This document shows positions 57,035-64,000 of a stretch of 64,000 bases of DNA, in pieces. Position 1 is the stretch's first letter. Each line of letters begins with the position of its first letter. This DNA is from Jeongeupia chitinilytica (GTDB lineage Bacteria > Pseudomonadota > Gammaproteobacteria > Burkholderiales > Chitinibacteraceae). The notes below the pieces were generated by a model. It was given only the letters and a program-made list of their open reading frames with translations. It made no database searches and had not been told where the DNA came from. Made by a program: the position numbers and the translations under genes. The stretch is taken from the NCBI RefSeq assembly GCF_014652315.1, contig NZ_BMYO01000008.1:191347-255346 (forward strand), read 5' to 3'.

Positions 57035-58876
57035 ATGAACCGTTCCAGACTGCTGCGTCCGCTGCTGTGGCTGATCGTGGTGGCGACGGCAATGACGGCG
57101 TTGGCCCTGCTGGCCAACTGGAGCGCCAAGAGCGAAATCAAGCGCCTGCGCGACCTCGGCCAGAATCGCCTCGACGTGTATGCCGGCAGCCTGCGCAATG
57201 CGATCGAGCGCTACGACGCGCTGCCGGTGGTCCTGTCGACGCACCCCGACATCGCCGCGCTGTTGCGCAACCCGGACGATCCGGCGCTGCGCGACCGGAT
57301 CAACCGCTATCTGGCGCTGAGCAACAACGACACCCGTTCGACCGTGCTCTATCTGCTCGACGCACAAGGGATGACCGTTGCCGCCAGCAACTGGGACACG
57401 CCGCAAAGCTACATCGGCAAGAACTACGCGTTCCGGCCGTACTTCCTCCAGGCCAAGGAGGGCCGGGCCGGGCGCTTTTACGGCGTGGGCTTCACCACGC
57501 ACCAGCCCGGCTACTTCCTGTCCTATCCGGTCCGCGATGCCGACAAGGTCGTCGGGGTCGTCGTTGCCAAGATCAATCTCGATGCGATCGAGCGCGACTG
57601 GCCCAACAATGGCGAGCGGATCCTGCTGGCCGACAGCAATGGCGTGGTCTTCCTGTCCACCGATCCGGCGCTGAAATGGCGGGCGCTTGCACCGCTGCCG
57701 GACGAAATGCTCCGCTATATCGAAGACACCCGCCAGTACGGCGATCGCGGTACGTTTGCCCCGCTGGGATTGGCCGGACGCGAACGGCTGGATGCCGGCA
57801 CCGAGCGCGCCGAACTGGAGGTGGGCGGCAAGTCCAGACCGGTGCTGGTACAGCGGCTGGTGCTGAACGACCTTGGCTGGCAGGTGGTGGTCCTGAACGA
57901 CCTGGCGCCGGTGCGCCTGGCGGTGCGCGACACCCTGGTCGTGGCCATCTTTGCCCTGTTGGCGGTCGCGTCGCTGCTCTTGTACTGGCACCAGTCCCGC
58001 CGGCGCATGCTCGACCGGATGAATGCAAGCATCGAGTTGCGGCGGACACAGATTGCGCTCGAACGCGAGGTGGCGGTGCGCGGCGGTGAGCTCGCCGACA
58101 CCCAGCAGCGGTTGCAGCGCGAGGCTGCCGAGCGCCAGCGTCTGGAAGCCAGCCTGCGCGTCGCGCACGACAAGCTGCTGCACGCCGGCAAGCTGGCCGT
58201 GCTCGGACAGATGACGTCGGCGGTGATCCGCGAACTGAGCCAGCCGGTGGCCGCGATGCGCACGCTGGCCCACTCGCTGCGCGATGTGCCTGGCCTCGAC
58301 GACGGCGAGCGACGCCAGCTTGACGGGGTTGGCGAACAAACCGGCCGACTGGTCACGCTGGTGACGCGGCTTGGCGCCTACGCCCGCCGCAGCGACGACC
58401 GGGTCGGGCCGGTGCTGCTCGACGGCGCCATCGGCAATGCGGTCGCGCTGCTCGAAGCGCAGATCCGTCAGCTGCAGGTCCGGCTCGACGTCGACCAGCC
58501 CGACCGCATGCTGCGCGTCTCGGGGAACCTCGCCCGGCTTGAACAGTTGCTGGTCAACCTGCTGCGCAACGCGCTCGACGCCGTGCGGACTTCGCCGCAA
58601 CCGGTGATCCGGATCGCGGTACTGCGCGCCGGGCCACGGGTGCAGATTACGGTCTGCGACAACGGCCCGGGCATCGCCGAGGCTGCGTTGCCGGTCCTGT
58701 TCGAGCCCTTCGCCGTTCCGGACAGCGGCCGCGACCGGCTCGGACTCGGGCTGATGACGGCGCAGGCGATCGCAAGCGATTGTGGCGGTCGCCTCAGCGC
58801 CGCAAACCGCCCCGAGGGGGGCGCATCCTTCATGCTGGAACTCTCCGCGGTCGACTGGCGACCCGCGAACGGCTGA
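57035..58876 (+). CDS. DctB-type sensor histidine kinase-like protein lacking the H-box histidine
   Basis: The 613-residue protein has a membrane helix (about residues 8-28), a periplasmic Cache-like domain (about 30-295, with RFYGVGFTTHQPGYFLSYPV), a second helix, a coiled coil and a kinase core. The ATPase domain is intact: N-box LLVNLLRNALDAV, G1 CDNGPGIAE and G2 GLGLGLM. The dimerisation motif that should read His-Glu-Leu-x-Gln-Pro reads IRELSQPVAAMRT, with Arg399 (CGC at 58229-58231) in the place of the phosphoacceptor His. No response regulator is adjacent. It may be a pseudokinase, or may act by phosphatase or scaffold activity. A single A-to-G change from CAC gives this codon. Confidence 0.85.
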   Translation: MNRSRLLRPLLWLIVVATAMTALALLANWSAKSEIKRLRDLGQNRLDVYAGSLRNAIERYDALPVVLSTHPDIAALLRNPDDPALRDRINRYLALSNNDTRSTVLYLLDAQGMTVAASNWDTPQSYIGKNYAFRPYFLQAKEGRAGRFYGVGFTTHQPGYFLSYPVRDADKVVGVVVAKINLDAIERDWPNNGERILLADSNGVVFLSTDPALKWRALAPLPDEMLRYIEDTRQYGDRGTFAPLGLAGRERLDAGTERAELEVGGKSRPVLVQRLVLNDLGWQVVVLNDLAPVRLAVRDTLVVAIFALLAVASLLLYWHQSRRRMLDRMNASIELRRTQIALEREVAVRGGELADTQQRLQREAAERQRLEASLRVAHDKLLHAGKLAVLGQMTSAVIRELSQPVAAMRTLAHSLRDVPGLDDGERRQLDGVGEQTGRLVTLVTRLGAYARRSDDRVGPVLLDGAIGNAVALLEAQIRQLQVRLDVDQPDRMLRVSGNLARLEQLLVNLLRNALDAVRTSPQPVIRIAVLRAGPRVQITVCDNGPGIAEAALPVLFEPFAVPDSGRDRLGLGLMTAQAIASDCGGRLSAANRPEGGASFMLELSAVDWRPANG

Positions 58877-58929
58877 TCCGTCCGGCCGGCGCACGGCCAG
58901 CGCATTTCGTCGTGTTCCGTTCGGCACGT

Positions 58930-58935
58930 TACAAT
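58930..58935 (+). promoter_or_regulatory. Possible -10 element (TACAAT) for bioF
   Basis: TACAAT lies 29 bases before the bioF ATG. A recognisable -35 is not obvious at 17 bases, so the call is weak. Confidence 0.3.
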
Positions 58936-58963
58936 CGCGGTCCGATGTCCTGCCGCGACCGCC

Positions 58964-60139
58964 ATGTCCTTTGAGCCGCTCGAAGCCGAACTCGCCGCGC
59001 GCCGTGCGGCCGACCTGTACCGTCAGCGCCGCGTGACCGACGGCCCGCAGGGCGCCGACGTCGAGGTCGGCGGACGGCGTCTGGTCAATTTCTGCAGCAA
59101 CGATTATCTCGGCCTTGCCGGCCACCCCGACCTCGTCGCGGCGGCACAGGCCGGTGCGGCGCGCTGGGGCGTCGGCAGTGGCGCCTCGCATCTGGTGTGC
59201 GGCCACAGCGCGGCGCACGAGGCGATGGAAGCCAGACTGGCATCCTTCGTCGGCAAACCGGCGGCGCTGTCGTTTTCCACCGGCTACATGGCCAATCTCG
59301 CCGCCGTGAGTGCGCTGGTGGGCCGCGGTGACGCGGTTTTTGCCGACAAGCTCAACCATGCCTCACTGAACGATGCCTGCCAGTTGTCGCATGCCGCGTT
59401 CAAGCGCTTTGCCCACAATGATCTGGCACAGCTCGAGCGGCTGCTGGCGACGACCGAAGCCAGGCGGCGGCTGATCGTTGTCGATGCGGTGTTCAGCATG
59501 GATGGCGACTGCGCGCCGCTGGCCGAAATCATGCGGCTGGCCGAACGCTACGACGCCTGGGTCTACGTCGATGACGCACACGGTTTTGGCGTGCTCGGCG
59601 ATGGCCACGGCAGCACGGTCGGTCTCGATTCGCCGCGGCTGATCTACATGGCGACGCTGGGCAAGGCCGCCGGTGTGGCCGGTGCCTTCATTGCCGCCGA
59701 GGCGGTCGTGATCGATTATCTGATCAACACCGCCCGGCCCTACATCTACACGACGGCAGCTCCGGCCTTGCTGGCCGAGGCCGTCCTTGCCAGTGTCGAC
59801 CTGATCGAGCGCGAGCACTGGCGCCGCGATGCGCTGGCCGCACACATCGCGATGCTGCGCAGTGTGCTTGGACCGGCACTGCTGCCCTCGGCCACGCCGA
59901 TCCAGCCGGCCGTCGTTGCCGACAGTGCGGCGGCGTTGCAGCGCTCCGCGCAATTGTACGACGCGGGTTTGTGGGTTGCGGCGATTCGTCCGCCAACGGT
60001 GCCGACGCCGCGTTTGCGCATCTGCCTGTCGGCTGCGCATCGTGCCGACGATGTTGCACGCCTCGGCGCGCTGCTGGCGCAGCAGGCCGAGCCCCCCGGC
60101 TTGACGCGGTTGCCGGCGATGAAGCCGGCGCCGAACTAG
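58964..60139 (+). CDS. bioF: 8-amino-7-oxononanoate synthase BioF
   Basis: BioF condenses pimeloyl-ACP with alanine, using PLP, at the start of biotin ring synthesis. The 391-residue protein shows NFCSNDYLGLAGHP, GVGSGASHLVCGHSAAHEAMEARLA, LNHASLNDACQLS and VVDAVFSMDGDCAPL. The cofactor-binding DDAHGFGVLG follows, then the PLP Lys in YMATLGKAAGVAGAF. It is followed eight bases later by bioH, so the two genes form an operon. Confidence 0.95.
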   Translation: MSFEPLEAELAARRAADLYRQRRVTDGPQGADVEVGGRRLVNFCSNDYLGLAGHPDLVAAAQAGAARWGVGSGASHLVCGHSAAHEAMEARLASFVGKPAALSFSTGYMANLAAVSALVGRGDAVFADKLNHASLNDACQLSHAAFKRFAHNDLAQLERLLATTEARRRLIVVDAVFSMDGDCAPLAEIMRLAERYDAWVYVDDAHGFGVLGDGHGSTVGLDSPRLIYMATLGKAAGVAGAFIAAEAVVIDYLINTARPYIYTTAAPALLAEAVLASVDLIEREHWRRDALAAHIAMLRSVLGPALLPSATPIQPAVVADSAAALQRSAQLYDAGLWVAAIRPPTVPTPRLRICLSAAHRADDVARLGALLAQQAEPPGLTRLPAMKPAPN

Positions 60140-60147
60140 GAACAACG

Positions 60148-60915
60148 ATGAACCTGCACTTCGATTCCCTCGGCCACGGCGACGACGTCGTCTGGCTGCA
60201 CGGCTGGGCCATGAACGGCGCCGTCTGGCGTGACGTCGCCGGTCTCCTTGCCGATGATGCCTGCCATCATCTGGTCGACCTGCCCGGTCACGGCCGCAGC
60301 GCCGCCGATGCACCGCTGTCGCTGGCGATGATGGTCGATGCGCTCGACGCCGCATTTCCGTTTCCGGTCCACGTGGTCGGATGGAGTCTGGGCGGCGCGG
60401 TTGCAGCCGCGTGGGCGGCCCGTTCGCCGGACAAGCTGCGCTCGCTGACGCTGGTCGCGTCGAGCCCGTGCTTCATGCAGCGGCCGGACTGGCGCAGCGC
60501 GATGCCGGAGAAAACGCTGGCGCAGTTTGCGACGAGTCTGGGTGACGATTGGCGTGGCACGCTGAAGCGCTTCATCAGCCTGCAGGCCATGGGGGATGAA
60601 GCGGCCCGCGCTGTTGCACGCCGACTGGGCGACGAGCTGTTCGAGCACGGCGAGCCCGCACTGGACGCGCTCGGCGAGGGGCTGGCGATCCTGCGCGATA
60701 CCGATCTGCGCGCCGAGGTTGCCGCGCTCGATCTGCCGGTGCTGTTGCAGTTCGGCGACCGGGACACGCTGACACCGTTACCCGCCGGAGCCTGGCTGGC
60801 ACAGACGCTGCCGCAGGCCGAGTTCGTCGTTCATCGTGGCGCCGCGCATGTGCCCTTCGTGTCGCATCGCGATGCTTTTGTTTCGGCGCAACGGCGGTTT
60901 CTGGCTTCGATCTGA
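60148..60915 (+). CDS. bioH: Pimeloyl-ACP methyl ester carboxylesterase BioH
   Basis: BioH removes the methyl group from pimeloyl-ACP methyl ester, ending the disguised fatty-acid route to pimelate. The 255-residue alpha/beta hydrolase has VVWLHGWAMNGAVW (oxyanion site), the nucleophile elbow VVGWSLGGAVAAAW, an Asp in LLQFGDRDTLTPL, and the His in HRGAAHVPFVSH. The GWSLGG form and adjacency to bioF support BioH over a general esterase. bioC, which methylates the carrier, is not next to it and must be elsewhere. Confidence 0.92.
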   Translation: MNLHFDSLGHGDDVVWLHGWAMNGAVWRDVAGLLADDACHHLVDLPGHGRSAADAPLSLAMMVDALDAAFPFPVHVVGWSLGGAVAAAWAARSPDKLRSLTLVASSPCFMQRPDWRSAMPEKTLAQFATSLGDDWRGTLKRFISLQAMGDEAARAVARRLGDELFEHGEPALDALGEGLAILRDTDLRAEVAALDLPVLLQFGDRDTLTPLPAGAWLAQTLPQAEFVVHRGAAHVPFVSHRDAFVSAQRRFLASI

Positions 60916-60973
60916 CCGGTCGGGGCAACGCGCGCTGTTTTGCGCTGCACGCAGTGGTCCAGCATTCCGGGGT

Positions 60974-61705
60974 TCAGGCCCAGCCCGACGACAGCCACTG
61001 TGCCCAGTCGAGCCGGTCGCGATCGAGCGCCTGTTCGACGGCCTGCTCGTGATCGTACGGTACGGCGCGGTGGTCGATCAGCCAGCCGCGATCGGTCGCC
61101 TCGATCCGCGCGTAGCGCGCCAGCGGTGCACCGGTCTGCATCGCATGCGGCGGATCGGTGTCACGGAACGCCGGCAGGCCGACGCTGCCCGGATTGACGA
61201 TCATGCGGCCGTCCGGCAGCGTGAGTACCCGCGGAATGTGGCTGTGGCCACAGACGAGAATTTCGGCAGCGATACCGGCGGCGTCGGCATGGATGTCGCC
61301 GAGCGCACGCAATCCGTCGTCGAGGTCTTCGAGCCAGTAGCGCGTATCGTCGCCCGGTTTGCCGTGGCAGGCGTAGACCAGATTGTCGACCAGCACGCTG
61401 GCCGGCCGGCGTTGCAGCCAGCGCACACCGGCCGCACCGAGTTCGTCGAGCACGTAGTCCATGGTCGTCGACGAGGTGCCGTCGATGACGTCGCGGTCCT
61501 GGTTGCCATTGATGCCGAGTACGCGCCGCGTTGCCGATTCGGCCTGCAGCCGCTGCCAGGTGCCGCGCGGATCCAGCGGGCCGTACAGCGTATCGCCGAG
61601 ATCGAGCAGCGTCGCTTCCGGCCAGTCGGCCAGATCGGCGAGTACGGCGTCGAGCGCGGCGAGGTTGCCGTGAATGTCGGAAAGCAGCGCGTAGCGCAGT
61701 TTCAC
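60974..61705 (-). CDS. YfcE/MJ0936-type metallophosphoesterase
   Basis: The 243-residue protein is a calcineurin-like phosphoesterase with all five motifs: LLSDIHGNLAALDAV, LDLGDTLYGPLD, GINGNQDRDV, VYACHGKPGDD, and CGHSHIPRVLTL, then NPGSVGLPAFRD. The metal ligands Asp, His, Asn and Asp are present. Length fits the small YfcE/MJ0936 type. The start is GTG 61705, which overlaps the gpsA stop as GTGA. The substrate is not known; cyclic nucleotides or dinucleotides are typical for relatives. Confidence 0.87.
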   Translation of the reverse strand: MKLRYALLSDIHGNLAALDAVLADLADWPEATLLDLGDTLYGPLDPRGTWQRLQAESATRRVLGINGNQDRDVIDGTSSTTMDYVLDELGAAGVRWLQRRPASVLVDNLVYACHGKPGDDTRYWLEDLDDGLRALGDIHADAAGIAAEILVCGHSHIPRVLTLPDGRMIVNPGSVGLPAFRDTDPPHAMQTGAPLARYARIEATDRGWLIDHRAVPYDHEQAVEQALDRDRLDWAQWLSSGWA

Positions 61706-62694
61706 CGCTGGGCTTCCATCTTCGGCGCACGCTCCATCAGTGCATTGACGATGTCCGGAACGCTGGCGCCATCGAACAGCAGGCGACAGACCGCCGCAGT
61801 GATCGGCATGTCGACATTCAGCGCTTGTGCCTGACGGTTCACCTCGCGCGCGGTCGGTACGCCTTCGGCGACATGGCCGAGGCTGGCGAGTGCCTCGTCC
61901 AGGCTCAGCCCTTCGGCCAGCTTGAGTCCGACGCGACGGTTGCGGCTCAGGTCGCCGGTCGCGGTCAGCAGCAGGTCGCCGATGCCGGCAAGTCCCATGA
62001 AGGTTTCGCTCCGTGCGCCGAGCGCAGCACCAAAGCGGCTCATTTCGGCCAGACCGCGGGTCAGCAGTGCCGCACGCGCGTTCAAACCATAGCCGAGGCC
62101 GTCGCAGACGCCAGCAGCAATCGCCAGCACGTTCTTGACTGCGGCGCCGATTTCGACGCCGATCAGGTCGTCGCTGGCGTAGAGCCGCAGTACCGGCGTG
62201 TTCAGGGTTTCGACGATGCGCTGCGCGAACGCGGCATCGGTCGCGGCAATGGTGACCGCACCCGGCAGGCCCTTGGCGACTTCCTGGGCAAAACTCGGCC
62301 CGGACAGCATGCCGCGCGGCACCGCCGGGTCCATTTCCTCGAAGGCGACCTCGTGCGGAAACTTCATGGTGCCGGCTTCGAGTCCCTTGCATGCCCACAG
62401 CACCGGCGCGGTCGATCCGAGTTCGCGCAGTGCGCGCAGCGTGCCGCGCAACCCCGACATCGGCGTGACGATCAGCACGCAATCGGCATCCGCGACCGTG
62501 TCGGCCAGCGAGGCGCTCACCGACAGCGTGGCCGGAAACGGTGCGTTGGCGAGGTAGCGCGAATTGGCGCGCTCGCTGCGCATCGTCTCGACCTGATCGG
62601 CATTGCGACTCCACAGCATCACGTTGCTCTGCTCGGCAAAGCGGATTGCCAGCGCGGTGCCCCAGGCGCCAGCGCCGAGTACGGCAAGTTTCAT
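61702..62694 (-). CDS. gpsA: Glycerol-3-phosphate dehydrogenase [NAD(P)+]
   Basis: GpsA reduces dihydroxyacetone phosphate to sn-glycerol 3-phosphate for phospholipid synthesis. The 330-residue product has the NAD motif KLAVLGAGAWGTALAIRFAE, LWACKGLEAGTM, SGPSFAQEVAKGLPGAVTIA and the catalytic Lys in GVEIGAAVKNVLAIAAGVCDGLGYGLNARAALLTRG. The C-terminal domain contains VAEGVPTAREVNR. It lies third in the grxC-secB-gpsA order known from E. coli and is coupled to the phosphoesterase gene. Confidence 0.96.
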   Translation of the reverse strand: MKLAVLGAGAWGTALAIRFAEQSNVMLWSRNADQVETMRSERANSRYLANAPFPATLSVSASLADTVADADCVLIVTPMSGLRGTLRALRELGSTAPVLWACKGLEAGTMKFPHEVAFEEMDPAVPRGMLSGPSFAQEVAKGLPGAVTIAATDAAFAQRIVETLNTPVLRLYASDDLIGVEIGAAVKNVLAIAAGVCDGLGYGLNARAALLTRGLAEMSRFGAALGARSETFMGLAGIGDLLLTATGDLSRNRRVGLKLAEGLSLDEALASLGHVAEGVPTAREVNRQAQALNVDMPITAAVCRLLFDGASVPDIVNALMERAPKMEAQR

Positions 62695-62767
62695 CGGTAT
62701 CGTCCTCCAGTGTTCCGGTATAGCCGATCGCCGTCGCGCAGGGCGAAGGCGACGCTACAAATGACAA

Positions 62768-62791
62768 CGCGCCGTGGTGAACCACGGCGCG
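62768..62791 (-). terminator. Hairpin between secB and gpsA
   Basis: A perfect 10-bp stem CGCGCCGTGG / CCACGGCGCG with a TGAA loop lies 34 bases after the secB stop. The minus-strand tail has only scattered T, so termination may be partial. Confidence 0.6.
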
Positions 62792-62824
62792 TCTTGTCGA
62801 CCCCGTTCTCAGGGGGAGCAGGGA

Positions 62825-63307
62825 TCAGTGCGTGGTTTCGGTCGCACCGGCCTGCTGCTGCGCGGCCTGTTGTGCGCGTTGCTGCAGGTAGATCGCCTCG
62901 AAGTTGATCGGTTGCAGCAGCAGCGGCGGGAAGCCGGCGCGGGTGGTCAGGTCCGACACGGTTTCGCGCAGGTACGGGAACAGGATGCTCGGCGCACCGA
63001 TGCCCAGCAGCGGGTCCATTTCCTCGGCCGGCACGTGCTCGATCTGGAACAGGCCTGCCTGGGTGGCTTCGACCAGGAACACGGTGCGGTCTTCAACCTG
63101 TGCTTGTGCCGTGACGGTCAGGCTGACTTCGAAGAAACCGTTGTCGAAGCCGCGGGCTTCGTTGCGGAACTGGATATTGAATTCCGGCTGCAGCTGTTCG
63201 AGGAACGCTTGCGGCGCGTTCGGCGACTCGACCGAGACATCCTTCACATAGATCTTCTGGATCGCGAATACCGGCTGGTTTTCCGCTGCTTGGTTTTCTT
63301 CGCTCAT
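62825..63307 (-). CDS. secB: Protein-export chaperone SecB
   Basis: SecB is a tetrameric chaperone that holds precursors unfolded and delivers them to SecA. The 160-residue product reads FAIQKIYVKDVSVESPNAPQAFLE, VSLTVTAQAQVEDRTVFLVEATQAGLFQIEHV, LGIGAPSILFPYLRETVSDLTTRAGFPPLLLQPINF, all conserved. It ends in a Gln/Ala-rich tail that meets SecA. I used ATG 63307 (SEENQAAENQPVF); upstream open codons belong to the leader. It follows grxC by 101 bases. Confidence 0.96.
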   Translation of the reverse strand: MSEENQAAENQPVFAIQKIYVKDVSVESPNAPQAFLEQLQPEFNIQFRNEARGFDNGFFEVSLTVTAQAQVEDRTVFLVEATQAGLFQIEHVPAEEMDPLLGIGAPSILFPYLRETVSDLTTRAGFPPLLLQPINFEAIYLQQRAQQAAQQQAGATETTH

Positions 63308-63408
63308 GATTCCTTCCTGGGTGTCACGGTGTGTGTTTGAGTGCTTTGGACAGCGCGCGAAATCATCGCACGATTCCTTGGCCGCTGCCACTTGGCGCGG
63401 CGCAGCGG

Positions 63409-63669
63409 TTATTCGGCCGCAAGCAACGGCAGCAGCCCGCCGGCACGGTCGAGCGCGGCCAGGTCATCGTAGCCGCCGACATGGGTATCGCCGATATAGA
63501 TCTGCGGTACGGTGCGTCGGCCGGTTTTCTGTATCATCGTCTCGCGTTGTGCCGGCTCAAGGTCGATGCGGATCTTCTCGAGGGCGGTCACGCCACGGGC
63601 GGTCAGCAGGCGTTCGGCCATTACGCAGTACGGGCAAACGCCCGTGCTGTACATCACCACTTTGGACAT
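63409..63669 (-). CDS. grxC: Glutaredoxin 3
   Basis: Glutaredoxin 3 uses glutathione to reduce protein disulfides and mixed disulfides. The 86-residue protein has the dithiol active site Cys12-Pro-Tyr-Cys15 (YSTGVCPYCVMAE), the cis-Pro in RRTVPQIYI and the glutathione-binding GGYDDLAALD. It is the first gene visible of the grxC-secB-gpsA cluster. The rhodanese gene yibN often found upstream is not seen within the remaining 331 bases. Confidence 0.95.
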   Translation of the reverse strand: MSKVVMYSTGVCPYCVMAERLLTARGVTALEKIRIDLEPAQRETMIQKTGRRTVPQIYIGDTHVGGYDDLAALDRAGGLLPLLAAE

Positions 63670-64000
63670 GGTCGTGTTTCCAAGGTCAAAACTGTTCGTT
63701 TTCTTCAGATGAGGGCGCTACTGACAGAGTGCAAGTCCGTGTCGGTCCGGTTGCTTCGCGTCGTTGATGGCCACGTTGCCCGGATTTGCATATAGATAAA
63801 CGCGCGAGGGAGAACCGGGCGACCCTGGGCCGCCCGTTGTGCTTTTCCGGCGCGGTGAAGCAGGGACTGCGGGGTGTTTGACGGGCCGGCAGTGGTGTTC
63901 GGGCCGGTTGGGTGGGTCCGGCGAGGCCGAAACTGACGGTTTTGATGCCGTTGGCATGGATTTGTCAGCTTTGCAGTCGGGTCTGGGGCGGCGTTGCGGT
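63670..64000. other. Gene-free end of window upstream of grxC
   Basis: I see no gene that I can support here. A minus-strand open frame of 79 codons (63718-63957) is Pro/Ser-rich with no family features and is probably chance. A small inverted repeat (63816-63821 with 63831-63836) lacks a T-tract. The stretch likely holds the grxC promoter. Confidence 0.4.

Noticed and set aside
58890..58963. A BirA operator upstream of bioF
   Set aside because: GTTACAA resembles a half-site, but no matching TTGTAAC-type half lies 14-16 bases away.
63718..63957. A 79-codon minus-strand gene upstream of grxC
   Set aside because: The product is Pro/Ser-rich without domains, and no ribosome binding site or conserved context supports it.

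Overview
The window is a G+C-rich, gene-dense bacterial chromosome segment with no rRNA, tRNA, insertion sequence, prophage or CRISPR array that I could see. Gene content and order (rph, dusA and rdgB on one strand; yicC, gmk, rpoZ, spoT; birA-coaX-SPOR; pepP-ubiH; ubiC-ubiA; grxC-secB-gpsA) indicate a betaproteobacterium. My best guess is Neisseriales (Chromobacteriaceae or Chitinibacteraceae type). This placement is inferred from synteny and protein flavour, not from a database search.

Layout. 1-4534 (minus): a Ser/Thr kinase and PP2C phosphatase pair, then rph, dusA, a periplasmic retropepsin-like protease and the start of rdgB. 4659-8819 (plus): yicC, gmk, rpoZ and the (p)ppGpp enzyme SpoT/Rel. 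8890-12061 (plus): thiS, an ABM-like gene, thiG, two tandem GNAT acetyltransferases and trmB. 12098-17778: a FlgT-like envelope protein, then a minus-strand block of SPOR protein, coaX, birA, hslV (no hslU beside it) and a STAS protein. 17929-26080: a 1226-residue DUF748/AsmA-like protein, a FUSC-type membrane protein, and the divergent metR/metE pair. 26257-29781: a small accessory-looking patch with an unknown membrane-anchored protein and a 950-residue protein that combines peptidoglycan-binding, GH19-like, papain-like and lipase-like domains. 30325-36666 (minus): a six-gene operon for D-amino acid or N-acyl-D-amino acid use with its own RpiR regulator. 37035-43383: a GAF protein, ubiH-pepP, and an M48 protease / SH3 / CHASE2-cyclase operon. 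43465-47747: two hydrolases and a TIM-barrel isomerase divergent from a TetR regulator, then a GNAT gene. 47826-54259: yebC, an unknown membrane protein and three overlapping diguanylate cyclase genes. 54244-64000: ubiC-ubiA, azlC-azlD, a histidine-kinase-like gene without its phosphoacceptor histidine, bioF-bioH, and grxC-secB-gpsA plus a phosphoesterase.

The least ordinary items are (i) the four-domain putative lytic enzyme at 26929-29781, (ii) the translationally coupled triple diguanylate cyclase array at 49594-54259, followed about 3 kb later by a sensor kinase with a similar periplasmic domain and an Arg in place of the H-box His, and (iii) the N-acyl-D-amino acid operon, whose upstream region holds GAAA/TTTC palindromes and a perfect 16-bp inverted repeat. 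Several convergent and co-directional genes overlap, so the segment is tightly packed; only three stretches above 300 bp lack a gene (29782-30324, 36667-37034, 63670-64000).
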